Below, in pieces: positions 25,660 through 38,700 of a stretch of DNA of 64,000 bases. A model generated the notes under the pieces. It was not told the origin of the DNA. It saw only the letters and a list, made by a program, of their open reading frames with translations, and did no database searches. How positions within the stretch are numbered: the stretch's first letter is position 1; the number at the start of each line of letters is the position of its first letter. A program made the translations under genes and the position numbers. The stretch lies in NCBI RefSeq assembly GCF_000002075.1, contig NW_004797502.1:473111-537110 (forward strand), given 5' to 3'. Source of the stretch: Aplysia californica (Eukaryota; Mollusca; Gastropoda; Aplysiida; Aplysiidae).

Positions 25660-26115
25660 AAGCTGTTTTTTCTTTGTGAGCCTTTTAGATTTCCTGATCT
25701 CTTGCAATGTTCTGTCGTCTGCTTTCGTCTACACTTTCTGCCTCCATCCCCTCATATCCTTTGCCCCCTCCTCTGGGCTCCTGACTCTTTCTGCAGCCTT
25801 TCTTTTTAAATTTCAACTGCTACTCCTTGGCTCGTTCTTACTGCTGTCTTTCAGCCACACCCCTGATCTTCTGGTAGGAGAGATCAACAGCTAGCCTTCT
25901 CAGACAAGGGCGGAAAATCTCGGAGGTCCCGTGTGCAAGTTGCGTCCGTTAAAGATCCCTTGGTGGTCTAAAATCAGTGGTCTAAAATCGATAAGAGTAC
26001 GGGCAAAATTCAAAATTTCCTACCAACCGAAAATGTTTTTAAATGTGTCCCGCGCGCTCATATGACCTTGTGCAGTTGCGTGCACTGTAAAACACTTACC
26101 AAAAAAAAACAAGCA
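25660..26115 (+). mobile_element. Family A SINE, headless copy
   Basis: Shares GATCTTCTGGTAGGAGAGAT, GACAAGGGCGGAAAATCTCG and the tail CTCATATGACCTTGTGCAG with 13061-13588, then a poly-A stretch. It follows directly on another repeat ending at about 25650. Confidence 0.75.
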
Positions 26116-26438
26116 AAAAAAAAAAAAAAACCAAGGGGAAAAGCAATTTTCTCATTTCAGTGCCTAAGTTTAATTTTTTTTATGCATGTCATGTATACAT
26201 AGGCCTATATACTTTTTGTATTTAAAACACGTGTAGCAAAATTCATACACTGAGACTAAAAGATTTCTACGTTCCAGTGATTTCGCTGTGTGCCTGCTAC
26301 ACTGTATGTGGTAATGGACTTTGGCGAGTTCCAGTGCTGTTATATTTACCTTGTAAAGCCTTAGAGCTGTTTTGTATGTAATATACTTTGTATGATAGCA
26401 ACTTAATTCTCCCTCTTTTCTTTCATTGTGTTTTTCAG

Positions 26439-26558
26439 ATGACATGGCTGGTTTTGGTGAATGTCCTTGGCTTGAAATTGTAGAAAGCATTGAAAATATT
26501 GATGATGAAAACACATGGAGCCCTCTCCTGCAGTGATGAGAGTTCATGTCTCTGTGAC
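26439..26558 (+). other. Possible 5' untranslated exon, or terminal exon of an upstream gene
   Basis: A good acceptor (tttttcag) ends at 26438 and a strong donor (GTAAGTAG) starts at 26559. An acceptor at 27379 (cattgcag) would join this exon to 27380, just upstream of the start codon at 27423. One frame reads a short coding-like stretch ending at a TGA at 26534-26536. No frame runs through into the main ATG frame, so if it belongs to the gene it is untranslated. It could instead be the last coding exon of another gene lying in the repeat-rich region upstream. Confidence 0.35.
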
Positions 26559-26590
26559 GTAAGTAGACCTTCCAGTGTCCATAGAAGTTT

Positions 26591-27139
26591 TGGGGGCTCT
26601 CGCGGCCAAGAGGTTAAGGTGTTCACCTCCCATTCAAAGGTCCCGAGTTCGAATCCGGGTAGCGGCGAAAAAATTTTCTTCTCTATAATTGTCTCCTTTC
26701 ACCTCCTTTCCTGCTCTCTAGTAATGTTCTGTTGTTTGCTTTCGTCTCCACTCTCTGCCCCCCCCCCCACCCCCTCACCTCCTTTGCCCCTACTCTGGGC
26801 TCCTGACTTTTTCTGCAGCCTTTAAACTGCTACTCCTTGACCTTGGTTCCTTTTTACTGCCGTCTTTCAGTCACAGTCCTGATCTTCTGGTAGGAAAGAT
26901 CTACACCTAGCTTTCTCGGACAAGGGCGAAAAATCTCGGAGGTCCCGTGTGCCAGTTTCGCCCGTGAAAGATCCCTTGGTGGTCTAAAATCAATAAGAAT
27001 AGGCTTCGCCCACCACCCAGGCAAAATTCAAAATTGCCTACCAACTGAAAATGTTTAATATAGTGTCCTGCCCACTCATATGACCTTATGCAGTTGCAAG
27101 TGCTGTAAAACACTTTTAAAAAATAGAATAAAATAAAGA
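26591..27139 (+). mobile_element. tRNA-derived SINE (family A) with target duplication
   Basis: The head GGGGCTCTCGCGGCCAAGAG with GAGTTCGAATCC resembles tRNA A and B boxes, the internal RNA polymerase III promoter. The body ends in the family tail around CTCATATGACCTTATGCAG and GTAAAACAC. The direct repeat ATAGAAGTTT flanks it (26581-26590 and 27140-27149). It lies between the possible upstream exon and exon 1. Confidence 0.85.
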
Positions 27140-27422
27140 ATAGAAGTTTCAGGTATAAAATGTAATGTCTAGCATTTAAGTTTGTCTTCTTTGTTTCTTC
27201 TTTTTTTTTTTTTTTGTCTGCACATTTTTCGTTCAGAACTATATAAAAAGGAAATTTTTAGATTTGCTGTGGAGAAAAAAAATCTCAGATTTTGATATTA
27301 TGCTGTTATGTACATGTTTTTATGAAGTTAGGCGTACAAAATTTACTAATTGTGTGATACTTTGCTCTTTTCATTGCAGGAGCATTTTAGGAGTATCATA
27401 ACTGTTCCCAGGAGACAAGAGA

Positions 27423-28069
27423 ATGGAGTCTGTAAATGTTGTTTTCCTTTCCTTCCTTTTTCTTTTACTTTGCTGTAGTGGCGTAGATGGAAGCCATCAG
27501 CTGTGGGGGGGCGTAGCTGATGTCCCCTTCTCTCATCCCGATGAGTTTTTCCCCTTTGAAGGTCGTCCTGACATGTTACAGCAGCATGATTGCTATACAT
27601 TCATTGTCAGCGTACTGGGGAACTTTGCTAGTGACCTGCTAGGTGGACTGGTGAGATTGAAGTATTTTGTCCTGTGGATGGAATACACTGATTCCCTGTC
27701 CGACCTTGGCAGGGACCTGTCCTACAGTTTGGATTCTCTTCTAAGCAGAGTTGAGACGAAAGTCAAGGTGGGCTTTGCTTTAAGCAAACACCAAAATGGC
27801 CCACATGCTAGCGCTTGGAGATGGCATGAATGTTGCAAAAGCAGGGAGATGTTCTGTAGAAAATGTTGCCCAGGCAACATCAGGAGCTGTGGTTCAGCAA
27901 AGAATGGAAGAAGCTCTAGAGCAGCAGCAGTACGTTTGAGGAGAAGAACCAACATTGGTTGTAAAAAGACTTCCTTTTCCAAAGACGAGGATATTTTGTC
28001 GTCAGCTGAAAATCCTGAACCCTTGCATCGCCCAAAGCCAGGGAATTTTTCTGGACCCAATTCCTATAG
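27423..28069 (+). CDS. Exon 1: signal peptide and first part of the Cys-rich ectodomain
   Basis: Residues 1-215 plus two bases of codon 216. Residues about 6-18 are a run of Val, Phe, Leu and Cys typical of a signal-peptide core, with a plausible cleavage site after Val-Asp-Gly23. The rest holds clustered cysteines, including Cys-Cys pairs near residues 136-150 (ECC, KCCPG), and a basic stretch. It ends at ATAG|GTGAGT in phase 2, matching the first base of exon 2. I cannot assign the N-terminal 110 residues to a family. Confidence 0.65.
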
Positions 28070-31000
28070 GTGAGTGGAATAGAGAATAAATTTTTAAAAA
28101 ATTTATTTTTTTTCTTTTTTCTTTTTTGGTCCTATCTTGCATACTTAATACATTTGTGTCTGAGTCTTGCACTCAAAATGATAACCCTTGTAGTCTTTGT
28201 CATACATGAAAGTGGCAGGGAAACGCATTCACAGATTGTTTTCATACACACAAAATGAGGTCAAAGATTTTTTTTAGAATGTCAGTTTACATGCCTGAAA
28301 GCTTTTCCAACTATTTGATTGGATTTTTTTTTTAGTGGTTAGTGAGTGGAGCCATATTCTTGGTCACTAAACTTCATCGTATGTTGTTTACCTCTTCATC
28401 TTATTTGGGTTTTTTTCTAGTTTTAGGACCAGATTCAATGTCTTTTTTAACTCACTGAATATTCATAGTCAATAACCATCACATCACAATTTACAAATTT
28501 TTAATTTGTGTATAGTATTCTGTGAGAAATGTTTGTCTGGACAATTCAAGATCTGACTTCCTGTTAACTTGATAATCCCATGGTAACTATGAAAATCTGA
28601 AAATGAAACTGCCAACTTTTTATCAAAACGTGAGAACACAAAAGCTATCATTAGGAAGCTCATTCAAAGGTATAATAGTCTCTGCCACAATCCTCCATTT
28701 CAGTCACTTTTTCCACAGATTTTTGTCTGATGTTGCATGAGAAAAAGAAAACTGTTATAGTGAGACACATTTAGGGACATCTCAGAAGTTTGATATTTGA
28801 ACATTTCTTTGGTGGCCTTGTGGTTAGGCTACCGGACCCGTAATCATGGGAATGCGGGTTCAGGGGTTCGAGCCTCAGCTCAGCCCTAAGTTGTGTCCTT
28901 CGGAAATGCACTTTACTCGAATTTCCCATGTGGCTCGTTCCTTTCGGAGATAGACGTTAAACTTGTAGGTCTCGCCTCTTAAATAACCTAGTAGTGTTTA
29001 TAGAAGCATAAAAGCAACAACATTTTTAAAAACATTTCTTCATGTCACAAAGCAGTACAACCTATACAGTCGAAATTGTCTAATGTTGGTCATTGTTGAG
29101 GAAGAGAAAAGTGGCCGTCATACACAAGAGGGAGTCTTGCACAGTGCCATAAAAAAATGTTTAAAAATCACTAAAGTGGAAGAGGGAATTCACAATTTGT
29201 ACAGGTAATTTTCTTACATTTATATAACCTACAGGTGGCTGTTAAAGCAGGTTTGACTGTCATGAATAATTTTCAGTTTTCTCCTAAAGAGTGAAGACAG
29301 AATTATATAATGTTCTAGATGAAATCAAAGTTGTATTTAGACAACAGAGTAATCTAGCCTAGCTTGCAATATCTATAGTTTCCTCGTTTCCTTTCTAGTT
29401 TTTGATTGAGAGATAGCAAGTGCCCAGTTACTTCCTTTGCTACTAGGTTAATTTTGAATCAAAAGTGATTTGAGATGTCTTATGTTGTTACAAATGATTC
29501 TAAATACAAACAAAGTATTTTGTGGGTTTTTTTGTTTAGTACAAGTATTTGAGATTGACTAATGGATGAAAAAAGATATTTTGAAAAATGTGTTCTGAAA
29601 AAAACAACAACAAAACAAACCAACAAACAAACAAACAACCTGTGCATGTCAGTTTGTCTCATTGTAAGTTTACGATCGTTTTTTCTCTGTAAGAGCCCTC
29701 CATAAGCTCAGTTGGTATCCTGCTGAACTTGAGAGCGGATTGCCCTGGTTTGAATCCCATACTGGGGGTTCTTGAAATCGGTTTGTTTTTTGGTGTTTTC
29801 AAGGCTCTCAACCCATTTGGCTTGGTCGTATCGGAGATGGATGTTAAATTCGAAGGTCCCACCTTTTAAACAATCTATTAGTGTTGGTTAGAGCGTTAAA
29901 CCCAATTATTTTACTTTTACCCCAGTACGTTTTTGATCAAGATGAATCCTACCATCTCCCTTCTATTTTTCTTTCTTTGTCAGGGAGATGTGTTATTTGA
30001 CCTATGATTCACCTGAAAAGCAGATTTGTTGTGGAGGTGTGCTCTTCAATCATAGAAAGTCTGTCTTCCGAGAGAATCATGAAGACGATGTCCTAGCGCC
30101 ACAGTGTTGTCACGGTATTGGTTCTTTGCCAGGAGCCAAAGCTATTGGTGAACTGCAGAGTCCACCTGAGGTCGAACCCTGTGAATGGACACAGCAAAGT
30201 AAAACTCTTCCTGCTTGTTTCAAATATATTTGGGACTTAAACAAGGGCAACGCTTCTTGCTGGATCGATGACCTGTCTTTAGAATATCCTCGTCTGCTTC
30301 CCTCCTCTGAGACCGGCCAGTTGGGTTTTCACAGATGTACAAACGACCCAGACTCTCATCTGCATCTTTCTTGTGGGAGAGCAATATGCTGTAGTAGAGA
30401 AAAACGGTTTTGTTGCACAAAGTCCAGATGGCCTGACGAAGCGTTTTCCCCTGTGAACAGAGTAATAAGTGAATCTGACAAAATCAATTCTACTCTCCTG
30501 ATGGGAAATATTTTCCCAAGTAATGGGTCTTCTATTCCATCTATTGAGTTAGGAACATGCGCTGGCAATATGATATCTTTTGTAGATAGTCCTTCTAGGA
30601 AAGCTAGATGCTGGCTGAAAGAGAAACAGTTTTGTGAAATCAAGTTGAAGGGTGTCAACAGCTCGGTATTGATTTGTCCTGAATCAGACCAATTCTTTTT
30701 CGGCTTACATGCAGGGTATGTTTATGTAGTTGTAGCTTCATGCCTACAAGCATTCCTCTGTCTGTTTGCCGCTTCTGTTTGGATAAAAGGAATCTTGCCT
30801 CTGGTAATGAATTCGCCAGTTTTGCGAAAGAACATATTACATGCATGCAAGACACTGAATTTCAACGCTCAATGCCTGCCCTCTGTTGATGAATCCAGTA
30901 CAGAGTATTTTGATGGTTTTGTGTGTTATGATTACAGCTTTGATGTGCAAAGTTTGGCTGCTAAGGATTACCTCAAATGCTCAAAGGGTGACTTCCTTTA

Positions 31001-32673
31001 TGAGGTTTTGTACAATTCACACCGTACTACTCCTGTGGTACAAAAGGAGTATTTTGTGAACCCAGTATTTGCCGTCGACCGTGTAGCTTCATTCCACCCA
31101 CTGTTAAGCGACCGTTCTGAGCTCGGTGGTGACTTAAAGTTCTTCATTCCCTTGTCAGCAGCAGGGTTCAGGTACATTAAGGAAAGCTCTCTGGTCTCCT
31201 GCGATGGATGTGGTGCCAGGCATGAAATGAGCGAGCTCACGTCTGCACCCTCCCACCCTCGCTACCATACCCCAGCAGGATGCTGCTTTGCCAGCAAGGA
31301 GAGTGGTACCCTGCCGGACTTGCCGAAACGTCCCATCACGTTGGGCCCTCTAGCCATTTCTGCCACAGCCTCAGCAACTAATGCAACGGACCATAATGAG
31401 GATCCTCTCATTGATGAAGGTCTTGGGTTGGATGACATACAGGAAGACGGTGCTCCGTCTGCTGCACAAAGTAGTGGGCATGCAAGTGGTGGCACCACAG
31501 GGGCTATTCCATCTGCTAAGCCATTGCCATCTTCATCTTCGGTCTCATCAGCTAAGACAACATCATTATCATCAACAACATCATCATCATCATCGTCAGC
31601 ATCATTATCAATGTCAGCATCATCACCCTCAGCCTCAGCCTCAGTTTCAGCATCACTGACTTCAGCTTCTCATGCAGTGGCCGGACAAGGACATGACTAT
31701 GAGTCGCAGTTTGGTCAGACAGGTAAAGTCTTATGGGCAGGTGGTTGGCGAGTGCTCTGGTATAGTTTGCTCCTTCTTTTCAATCAAACATCTTTTGTCC
31801 TTATCTGTTTTCGTTCTTCAATGTGCTTGTTACTCTCTTGTAACACCTCTTATCTTTGGCACTTGTCTGATCTAATTTTGTTGCAAGTGCCATAAAATGC
31901 TTACTAAAAAACTAGTCTTCTGCTTTTGCTACGTGTTGTTCAGCCCTAAAACGGACCCTTTCAGAAAGGTATGTTGACTCTTCATTACTTTTTTTGTTAG
32001 GCGTTGTCATCCTTGGGGGTGGGTGGCTGACGGTTGCTCTGGTGTGGTTTGCCTCTTCTTTCCTATCGAACATCTGTCATTCTTATCTCCCCTTCTTCTT
32101 TTTTATGTTTGTTACTCTCTTTTAACACCTCTAATCTTCTGGCGCTCATATGACCTTATGCAGTTGCAAGCGCCGTAAAACCACTACTAAAACAAAAACA
32201 TCCTTACGGCAGCCACATAAGTACGAAGCCCGCCTCAAGTCTAGGGGCGAGCCTCCAAAGTGGTCGAAAATCACTGCATTTGTGGCTGAATTGCTGCGTG
32301 TGTGGACGATGTTTCACATGGCTGGACAGGGGTTCAAAAATTTAGGCTGGCACCAAATATTTTGCCGTTGACTTCAGGTGAACGGGATGATGGGGTAAAA
32401 CTTTCTCTTTTTTTTTAGAATACATATTTGACGTGAGATTCATTATACAGCATTAAATTTACCTTGAATTTGATACCTAACGTCGTGCCGATATGTTGTT
32501 GAATGAAAATTCTTAATGAAAAAAACTCTACGTCTTTTGCCGACTGTATAAATTAGAATTAACCAGACAAAATGGTGCACAATATCCCCTGACCTTATTT
32601 GTGGGTATGTGATGAAAAAATAATCTCTGGCTGAGTCTAGACTAAAGTCATGTTGACTGGCTGGTGTCCTTTG

Positions 32674-32722
<49 letters not shown>

Positions 32723-35700
32723 CGTGTGTGTGCAGCCTACTTTAGACTTAAAGTTAAATATTATAAATGTAACATTGTTTTAACATGGCTCAGTCAATAT
32801 GATGAAAAAAAATTGTATCTGGGATTTTCGCGAAAACGACTGCCAGTGGCCAAGTTGGACAGGGACCATTTTAGGGTAATAGTGTAATAGTTTAGGAAGA
32901 ATTCAAGGTGTCATAAAACAGTGGCCGTTAGTACAGGAGACAACTAAGGAGAGATGATCACTAAGTCAGTTGCGACTGTATGTTGAAATAAAATCCTTTC
33001 TTTTCTCTGAGGGATGTTCTGCAATGAAATAAAGGAATTTTATCTGTCTTCTGGAGGGTTCAGTTGAACGTAAATATGATTCATTTCATCTTTTAAAATG
33101 AAAATTTGGTTACCTCCGACTCTTGCACTTCTTAGCAATACAGAGTGAGCATTACAGAGTGGGTGGTTGGTAGCTGCTCTGGTGTGGTTTGCTCCTGCTT
33201 TTCATCTAATATCTATCCTCTTTATCTCTCCTCCTCCTTTTTTTTGTAGGTTCGTTACTCTCTCTTCACATCTCTCCTGGTTTTTTTTGTTTGTTTGTTA
33301 CTCTCTAGTCACACCTCTAATCTTCGGCACTTATATGACCTTTTTGTGTCACAAGTGCCGTATAATAACGCTTACTGAAACTATACTAACTAATCACACA
33401 GCCAAATTAGCTTGCTTCTGTTGTTTTGCTGATTGGTAATTTTCTCCTCCTTGAATTTGACCAGCGGAGAGGCAACTTCTCCAGCGCAGCCGAAGTGTGT
33501 CGAAAAGCAGCTCGGCGTCCTCGGGCTACAGCTCGGCATCCTCGGGCTACGGCTCGGAACCTGACATACAGGACAAAGTCTATCAAGGTGAGTGGTTTAG
33601 GAACAGGTACCTTTAACTTTAACAGTACTGGCTTCTGTGATGTAGTAGGTAGGTGCTTCACCATCGCATGCAGGAGACCCGAGTGGTGAGAATTTTTGTA
33701 GAGTATCTCAGTCTTTTTGGTGGGATGTTGTGTCCCTCTCAGCTTCGGTCGACCGACATCTTTTCTGATCTCTGCTTTTATATTTATTATTTCATGAAGT
33801 TGTAGACCACTGTCAGATTTTACATTTTCAGTGCATGATAAAAGTCTTTCATTATTTCTCTTTTCTTCTATTGTGCCCTGTTAAGCGGGATAGCATCTCA
33901 AATACAGTGGAACTCGGATTCAACTTGCTCAGTTTGAATGAGAACTTTGATTCAACGAAAGAAGGTGGATTCCGCGAAGTATTTTTCTTCTTTAAAATCA
34001 ATAAAAATAACCCGCATTCCACGAACAATTATATCAGCAAGCTCGAATTCAAAGAGGTCGCTTCCAAGGTGAACAGCCCCAGTAGACGTGCCTTCGCTCA
34101 TTTTTCTCCCACAACGAACTGTATCTATTCCCGGGAACCTTCCATTGCACCTGCATTGTGAACCATTATTCGCTTAGCCGATTGCATGCGACCAATCAGC
34201 GGCCTTCTTTCATACCAACACACACGTTGTTGACATGCGCATGTGTCTACTGTAGCGTGTGTTGGGGTCAGATGGGCGGCCTGCTCTCGTCTGACTGTGT
34301 GTGCGTGTGTCGGGGGGCACCAGCGATCCGGGCATGGAACGTCGCAGATACAAACACGTCACAGGTTCCCCCCCCCCGGCAACTGATCATTATTACAACA
34401 ATAAGCTAGTCTTGACATAGGTCTACGTAATGAATTGTGCTCTGGTCTATGGAAACAAAAGTTGCTGTATGCTAGGCTCTACACAGCAACACAACTTTTT
34501 GGCAAATAATCGAGAGAACACTCGCGTGCATTTGAACAAATCGGTCTTTTTTCACACAGCTCGTAATACGCAGGCATTTCAGGCTCCACTTGTTACTTTC
34601 CTTTACTTGCTCAGTGCCTGTAATTATCTATTCAAAAACCTCATGTTTGCTATTCGTTGAGTCCAAGTTCCGCTGTATCGTAATTCAGATTTTAGGAAAA
34701 ATAAAATTTTCAAAACATTTTTCAGGGCACTAGGAATGGTCACATGCCCTGTGAAAGCCTCAGAGTCATACAAATAGTTCGTGAAAAAATACACTTTCTT
34801 TTGAAAATCCAGGCATTGTTGATGGACATAGCAGAGAAAAATCAGGTTTTTGTTCCTCCTGTAAATTTGGAAAAAAACTCGAGTCGCAATAGTTGTGCTG
34901 CTATCCCGCCTATTGTGCCTTTTTGTATTCTGCTGGAATTCTTCCCCTCTTGACGGGACAGCGGAACAGCTCACAATGTCCATCCAGCCAGCTTGGGGCA
35001 CAGCTTGTATATGACTGCAGATGGCGGACTTTTGTGTTATAGTTTTGAAACAGGAACATAAACAGTTTTCAGTGGGTGGTTGTTGGGTGCTCCAGTATAG
35101 TTTGCTCCTTTTTTCTTGTCAAACATGTATCGTCCTCATCTTTCCTCTTTTTGTGTTTGTTACTCTCTTTTAACACCTGTAATCTTAGACACTTTTATGA
35201 CCTAATTGTGTTACAAGTACCGTAAATCTCTTACTAAAACAAAACAGTTATTTTTGATCATTCAGAGAAAAATTATATGCAGGTGGTTGGAGGGTGCCAC
35301 TGGTAGGTCCTTCTTCTTTACTTTCCCTCTGTTGTTTCTGTCTGTCTGGCTTACTTCTTCCCAGCTCTATATGTGAGGTGAGCAGTCTAAGGCGGTTTTT
35401 ACGCCTCCTCCCCCATCGACACATTTTAGATGATTTAGAGGGCAGGCTCAGATCCTGCCCACCATTGCCGTGGCGGGCTGAGAGAGATACAAAGTCCCAG
35501 CAGAAAGACTGAATAAAATATTACAGAAAATTTCTCCTCACACAAAAATCGAAATTGGGACTCCGGTATGCAGAGGTGAAACCACAGACAGCGGTGGTCA
35601 CAACAATTTCCATCATAGTGTTTAATGTTGATCAAATGTCAAAATTTGAGCTTTCTTTTCTTTCCCCTTTTACAAAGTGACCCACAGTTCTATGGGAGAT

Positions 35701-38700
35701 GGGCATTGATTAATTTCGATTAATTTTAAGGTTAAGGTTATTAGTATTGCAAGGGGCATTAAACCTATACAATTTTAAAGCAACCCTCTATCCTCTTGTT
35801 GTGATGTAAACCCTCAATATTTGTTGTACCACCACCTGTGGTGTAGTGGTTAGGCACTTTGCTGTTGCACGCAGGAGACGCCAGTTGAATTCTGAGTGGG
35901 AAAAAAAGTTTTTATCAAGTACCTCCTGTCTTTTTTGTGGGATATTTTATCCCTCTCTACCATAGTTTTGGCCCTGTGAGGCAGGACTGGAGACTTGTCT
36001 CCTAAATGATCTAACTTGTGTCAATGAACTCAGTGGGCGCATAAAACAACTATTTTAAAAAAAAAATTTTTTTAAGCCCTTATCAACACTTTTAAGTTAT
36101 TCGAGATGCAAGACCTCCGAATTTAACATCTGTCTCCTGTAAGAAGACAGAGTGAAATGGATTAAAGCTTTCATTGCTCCAAATTTGTTGTCTCTCCAGA
36201 TTGGGCTAACAATATGATCCGACCAGAGGCTTTGGAGACGAAGAAGATGACACACCTGGAGTGTGTGAGAGACACCAGCTGCGACAGAAATGACCATTTT
36301 GGCTACATCATGGCCCAGAAACTGCAGTTAGTACATCTGCCTGACGCAGTGAAAAGCCTGGAGGTGATCACTCTGCTCCGCCTCTTCTACAAGCTGGTGG
36401 TGCGCGTGGTCGTCAAGACTTCACGTGCGAGGAGCACTGGCGGTTTCATCATTGGTTCCGGATATGTTTTCTTGTGGGGGGAGAGTTCCAATGGGGACAC
36501 TGAGTCGCGGCCCCAGAATGGAGCCTCCTCTTTCAAGTGGCTGAAGAAGCATGTGCCCTCTGCTTTACGGAAACTTCCCGGGGATGTATCGAGGATATAC
36601 ATCCAGACTCACAGGTTACTTTACTTTACTTTTCTGATCCAGCGGCCATCTGGGTTCTAGCCCTTCGACCTAAAATAACTCGCAGGTTAGTAACTTAACT
36701 CTTTACCTCCTGGAAACCGCTGGGGGCTTGTGGTAGGAGCGGGCACGAGAAGAGCTGAGTACTCGTTTCTCGTGAGAAATGCCACTAAACTACTGGCCGG
36801 TACCGAGAAGTGATACTGCTCGTTGGCTTGACATAACGAGTAACGGTAACGAAAGTGAGAGGTGTCAACGGAAAGAGCGGCACAGTGAGAAATGACACGC
36901 AGACAGTGTCACCCATCACCGTGCCGTCCTGTGTCTGAAACTGTAAGGTAGGGGGGACGATGGCGGGACTAGGCGAGTGGGGAGTTGATCAGGGCTTAGG
37001 CCTAGCCTAGGCCAAGGTCTCCCTACCTTCCTTCACCGCCTGCGCTTGCGCAACAGGGCTAACCTAGTTTAGATCCCGGCCACGGCCGGCCTTCTCGCTC
37101 AGTGAGCTTCTCGTCCAACGGCAAGAGACGAGAATTACGTCACAAGACAAGAAGCACTTCTCGGGACCGGTACCGGTCCCCGCAAGAAATAGGCCAGCAT
37201 CCCGGTCTGCTCGCTCGGGAAGAAAAAGTGCTTCCCGCCCGTCTCTAGTTTGTGGTCGGATCAGCTGTGCTGATGAGCTGTTGACAGTGGCTCTGGCACA
37301 TTCCTTTATGACGACTTTGAAGTGAAATTACTTTTCGGTAATTGCCAAAAAGAGGTCTCTTTTATCGGGGGTTCGTTGATCAGATAAAGAACTATCAAAA
37401 TAGGTTCACTTGTTTTGATTTAATAACCAAGTTAGTGAACTTTTTGTCACTTTTAGATTTCGTACCAAAAGCGGGCTGCGACATAGTGGATTTAACCCCC
37501 CTCCCCCCTGGAGAGAAGAGGTTAAAGAATAGGCATATTTTAGCAAACTGTTCAAATCATGGGGTAGCAGCACAACCATTGTAACTCGGGTTTTTTAGAG
37601 GAGGAACAAAAAAACCAGATTTTTCACCGCAATATTCATCAATAATACGTGGTATTTCAATTTAAAGTGTATTGTCCCAAAATGGTCACATGACTCTGAG
37701 GTTTTCACAGGGCATGCACCCCTTCTCAGCACCCTGGATTTTTTTTTTTTTAAGTGATAATCACCAAAACACTGAGGTACAGTACTTGAACTGCTACCCT
37801 TGTGCTAAGCCCAAAATTTTAACTTTTTTTTCTGTTGCAGTTGTGGAATTGGTTGCATGTGCTCAAGAAATATTTTATTTTGTCGGAATTCAAATTCTGA
37901 ATATATTTTTTTTTAAAGCAAAAAAAAAAAAAACGTAATCCATAATGTAGGTGCAATTGTTAAAGAATAAAACAGTTTTTTTACTCTCTCCTGAAAAATG
38001 TTGTTTTTTAGGCCTGATACATTGGGACAGCCAGCCGCTGATATGCACAGACATGCAGTGATTTGTTGAGGTGGATAGTGCAGTGAGTGAGGCCAATCAT
38101 CTTAAGTCCCTGAAAATATAATCTGGTTCGCAGCATGATTTCAATGTCAAATAAAGTCAAGAGGTTCATGCGCTTGACCCTTATCCTACAAACAGTAAAA
38201 ATGGTCTAAGATGGCTGCCCATTGTTGAGGACAAAAGTGGTTGCTTAGACAGGTGGAAGTTTTAGACAGTGTCATTATAATCTTTAAAACTGCAGGGGGG
38301 AAATAGGAAGTGGCCATTTGTACTTGTGATTGCCTAGGATGGCCCAAAGAGCAGTGTCGCCTGCTTAATGTGAAATGCAACTGTGCAAAGTGGAATTTCT
38401 GTTCTAATCTACGCTAGAAACTTATAAAGTACCTTACTTACGTTACCGTAAACCTCATTTTAGTCTTTTTTTTTTTTTACTTCATTGTGCATGCCTGTAA
38501 GACAATAGGTGCGCTCTAAAGACAGTAGCTATCTACTGTCTCCTGTCAGTGTTTTTGTTGGTTGCTTCTTTCCTACTTATTTCTCTGTAATCTCCTGTAA
38601 AGCCACAGAAAATATTCCACAGGGACAATAAAATATCTTATCTTATTTTATTATTTTCTTTTTCCTAAGGCACGTGATACAAAATGATAAAGAAGTGTCT

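Noticed and set aside
31723-31895. Continuation of the exon 2 frame to a stop at 31893-31895
   Set aside because: This part is a dispersed repeat present at 32019, 33160 and 35073, and it begins right at a GT donor that is in phase with exon 3.
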